Below are positions 17,599 through 18,174 of a stretch of 18,174 nucleotides of DNA, piece after piece; the first letter of the stretch is position 1, and each line of letters starts with the position of its first letter. This DNA comes from Fonsecaea monophora. Taxonomy: Eukaryota; Ascomycota; Eurotiomycetes; Chaetothyriales; Herpotrichiellaceae. The stretch is taken from positions 1-18,174 of the forward strand of contig NW_019174141.1 in assembly GCF_001642475.1 (NCBI RefSeq). The letters are read 5' to 3'. A program made the position numbers and the translations under genes. The notes beneath the pieces are model-generated. The model was not told the DNA's origin, ran no database searches, and saw nothing but the letters and a program-made list of their open reading frames with translations.

Positions 17599-18006
17599 AT
17601 GAATAATCTGCCCTTCGATCCTTCCACTCTCACCATGGAGCAATTATTATGTGTCGGCATTGGCTTCTCCTCCGAGGTCGCGCACGTCACCGGGACAAAT
17701 GTTGTTGCTAGAATTCCCGCTCTGTAGTTTCTCGAGGAGCAGAAGGTCGAGAAAATGATGTATCATCGTCTTCAGACACAACCCAAATATTCTTCACTGT
17801 CTCGGCCAAAGCTCCCGACATGCAAGCTCTTACGCAATGGCCTATTATTTAAATATCACCGTCCTGAAACCCTGACAGAGTGCCTTGACAAGATGATTCG
17901 TGAACGAAGCATGTTCGTGAATAATCCTTCTCGCACATCGGCCCCCGCATCCCATCACATAGACGGATACTCTGTGCATTGTCAAAATATGTCAATAAAG
18001 GTGTAG
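17599..18006 (+). pseudogene. truncated protein-kinase-like gene relic with in-frame stop
   Basis: The frame from ATG 17599 (context CACAATG) reads as the N-lobe of a fungal kinase-like protein: NLPFDPSTLTMEQLL, a glycine-rich loop GIGFSSEV, then VVARIPAL. It then hits TAG at 17725-17727. The same frame continues after the stop with EEQKVEKMMYHRL, which looks like helix alphaC with its Glu, and LLRNGLLFKYHRPETLTECL, which looks like strand beta5 and helix alphaD. Beyond about 17910 the similarity fades (a possible remnant of the pre-catalytic YSVHCQN segment). The frame ends at TAG 18004-18006 without HRD- or DFG-type motifs. The C-lobe is missing and a 5S rRNA gene begins 50 bp later. The family call rests on recognised motifs, not a search. 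A spliced live gene is less likely, as no credible intron removes the first stop. Confidence 0.6.
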
Positions 18007-18025
18007 ACATGGACGTAATGATAGG

Positions 18026-18032
18026 TATATAT
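18026..18032 (+). promoter_or_regulatory. TATA element upstream of the 5S gene
   Basis: TATATAT lies at about -30 to -24 relative to the inferred 5S start at 18056. Upstream TATA elements at this distance are known to be needed for 5S transcription by RNA polymerase III in Neurospora and in fission yeast. The match in position supports an active gene. Confidence 0.6.
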
Positions 18033-18055
18033 CCTGCCTTTGCTCAATTTCTTCC

Positions 18056-18174
18056 GCAATCGACCATAGGATATGGAATACAGGGCTTCCCGTTCGCTCA
18101 GCCGTACTTAAGCCATATGCCGATCAGTTAGTACTACCGTGGGTGACCAGGTGGGAATCCTGATTGTTGATTGT
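18056..18174 (+). rRNA. 5S ribosomal RNA (dispersed copy, complete)
   Basis: The 119-nt stretch has the fungal 5S landmarks in order: CGACCATAGG near the 5' end, CAGGGCTTCCCGTTCGCTC and AGCCGTACTTAAGCC in the middle, then GTTAGTAC, GTGGGTGACC and GGGAATCC. The structure closes. Helix I pairs 18056-18064 with 18166-18174 (9 bp, two G-U). Helix II pairs 18071-18076 with 18113-18118. Helix IV pairs 18135-18138 with 18150-18153. Helix V pairs 18122-18127 with 18160-18165. Several stem bases differ from the usual ascomycete 5S as I remember it, but the partners changed with them. This argues for a functional variant rather than a decayed copy. The 3' end is the last base of the window, so the T-run terminator is not visible. 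Solitary 5S genes are usual in filamentous ascomycetes. Confidence 0.93.

Noticed and set aside
18006..18165. continuation of the kinase-like protein in another frame to the right of 18006
   Set aside because: The apparent protein similarity is weak, and the stretch from 18056 is explained much better as 5S rRNA.

Overview
The window looks like nuclear DNA of a filamentous ascomycete (Pezizomycotina). It carries large, nearly intron-free genes encoding fungal proteins, one short 52-nt intron with a textbook GTGAGT donor and CTGAC branch point, a HET-C2-type glycolipid transfer protein, a Spo71-family protein, and a solitary 5S rRNA gene of fungal type lying outside any rDNA unit. I cannot fix the genus from sequence alone.

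Layout, left to right. Positions 1-695 hold no convincing gene: a nearly pure G tract at the very edge, a palindromic E-box, a short hexamer repeat, and the 3' flank of the next gene. Positions 696-8471 (minus) are one uninterrupted 2591-aa frame for UTP20, the giant HEAT-repeat protein of the small-subunit processome. A 490-bp divergent promoter separates it from a plus-strand CwfJ-family gene (Drn1/CWF19L1 type; exons 8962-8978 and 9031-10708), an RNA lariat debranching and splicing-associated factor. About 1.7 kb without a supported gene follows (10709-12440). Then comes a 217-aa glycolipid transfer protein (minus, 12441-13094) with all the classic headgroup-binding residues. A 385-bp bidirectional promoter links it to a 1094-aa Spo71/Mug56-like multi-PH protein (plus, 13480-16764). 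This promoter packs an E-box, a back-to-back CCAAT pair and a perfect CRE into 75 bp.

The right edge (16765-18174) is lighter in genes. It contains a broken N-lobe of a fungal protein-kinase-like gene (17599-18006) with an in-frame TAG, followed 50 bp later by a complete 119-nt 5S rRNA gene (18056-18174) with a TATA element at about -30. The 5S ends on the last base of the window.

Functionally there are two divergent pairs: an RNA-processing pair (UTP20 and Drn1-like) and a lipid and membrane pair (GLTP/HET-C2-like and Spo71-like). I saw no mobile element with recognisable enzymes, no CRISPR array and no operon-like organisation. The items most worth a second look are the structurally compensated divergent 5S gene, the kinase relic beside it, and the compact shared promoter of the two lipid-related genes.
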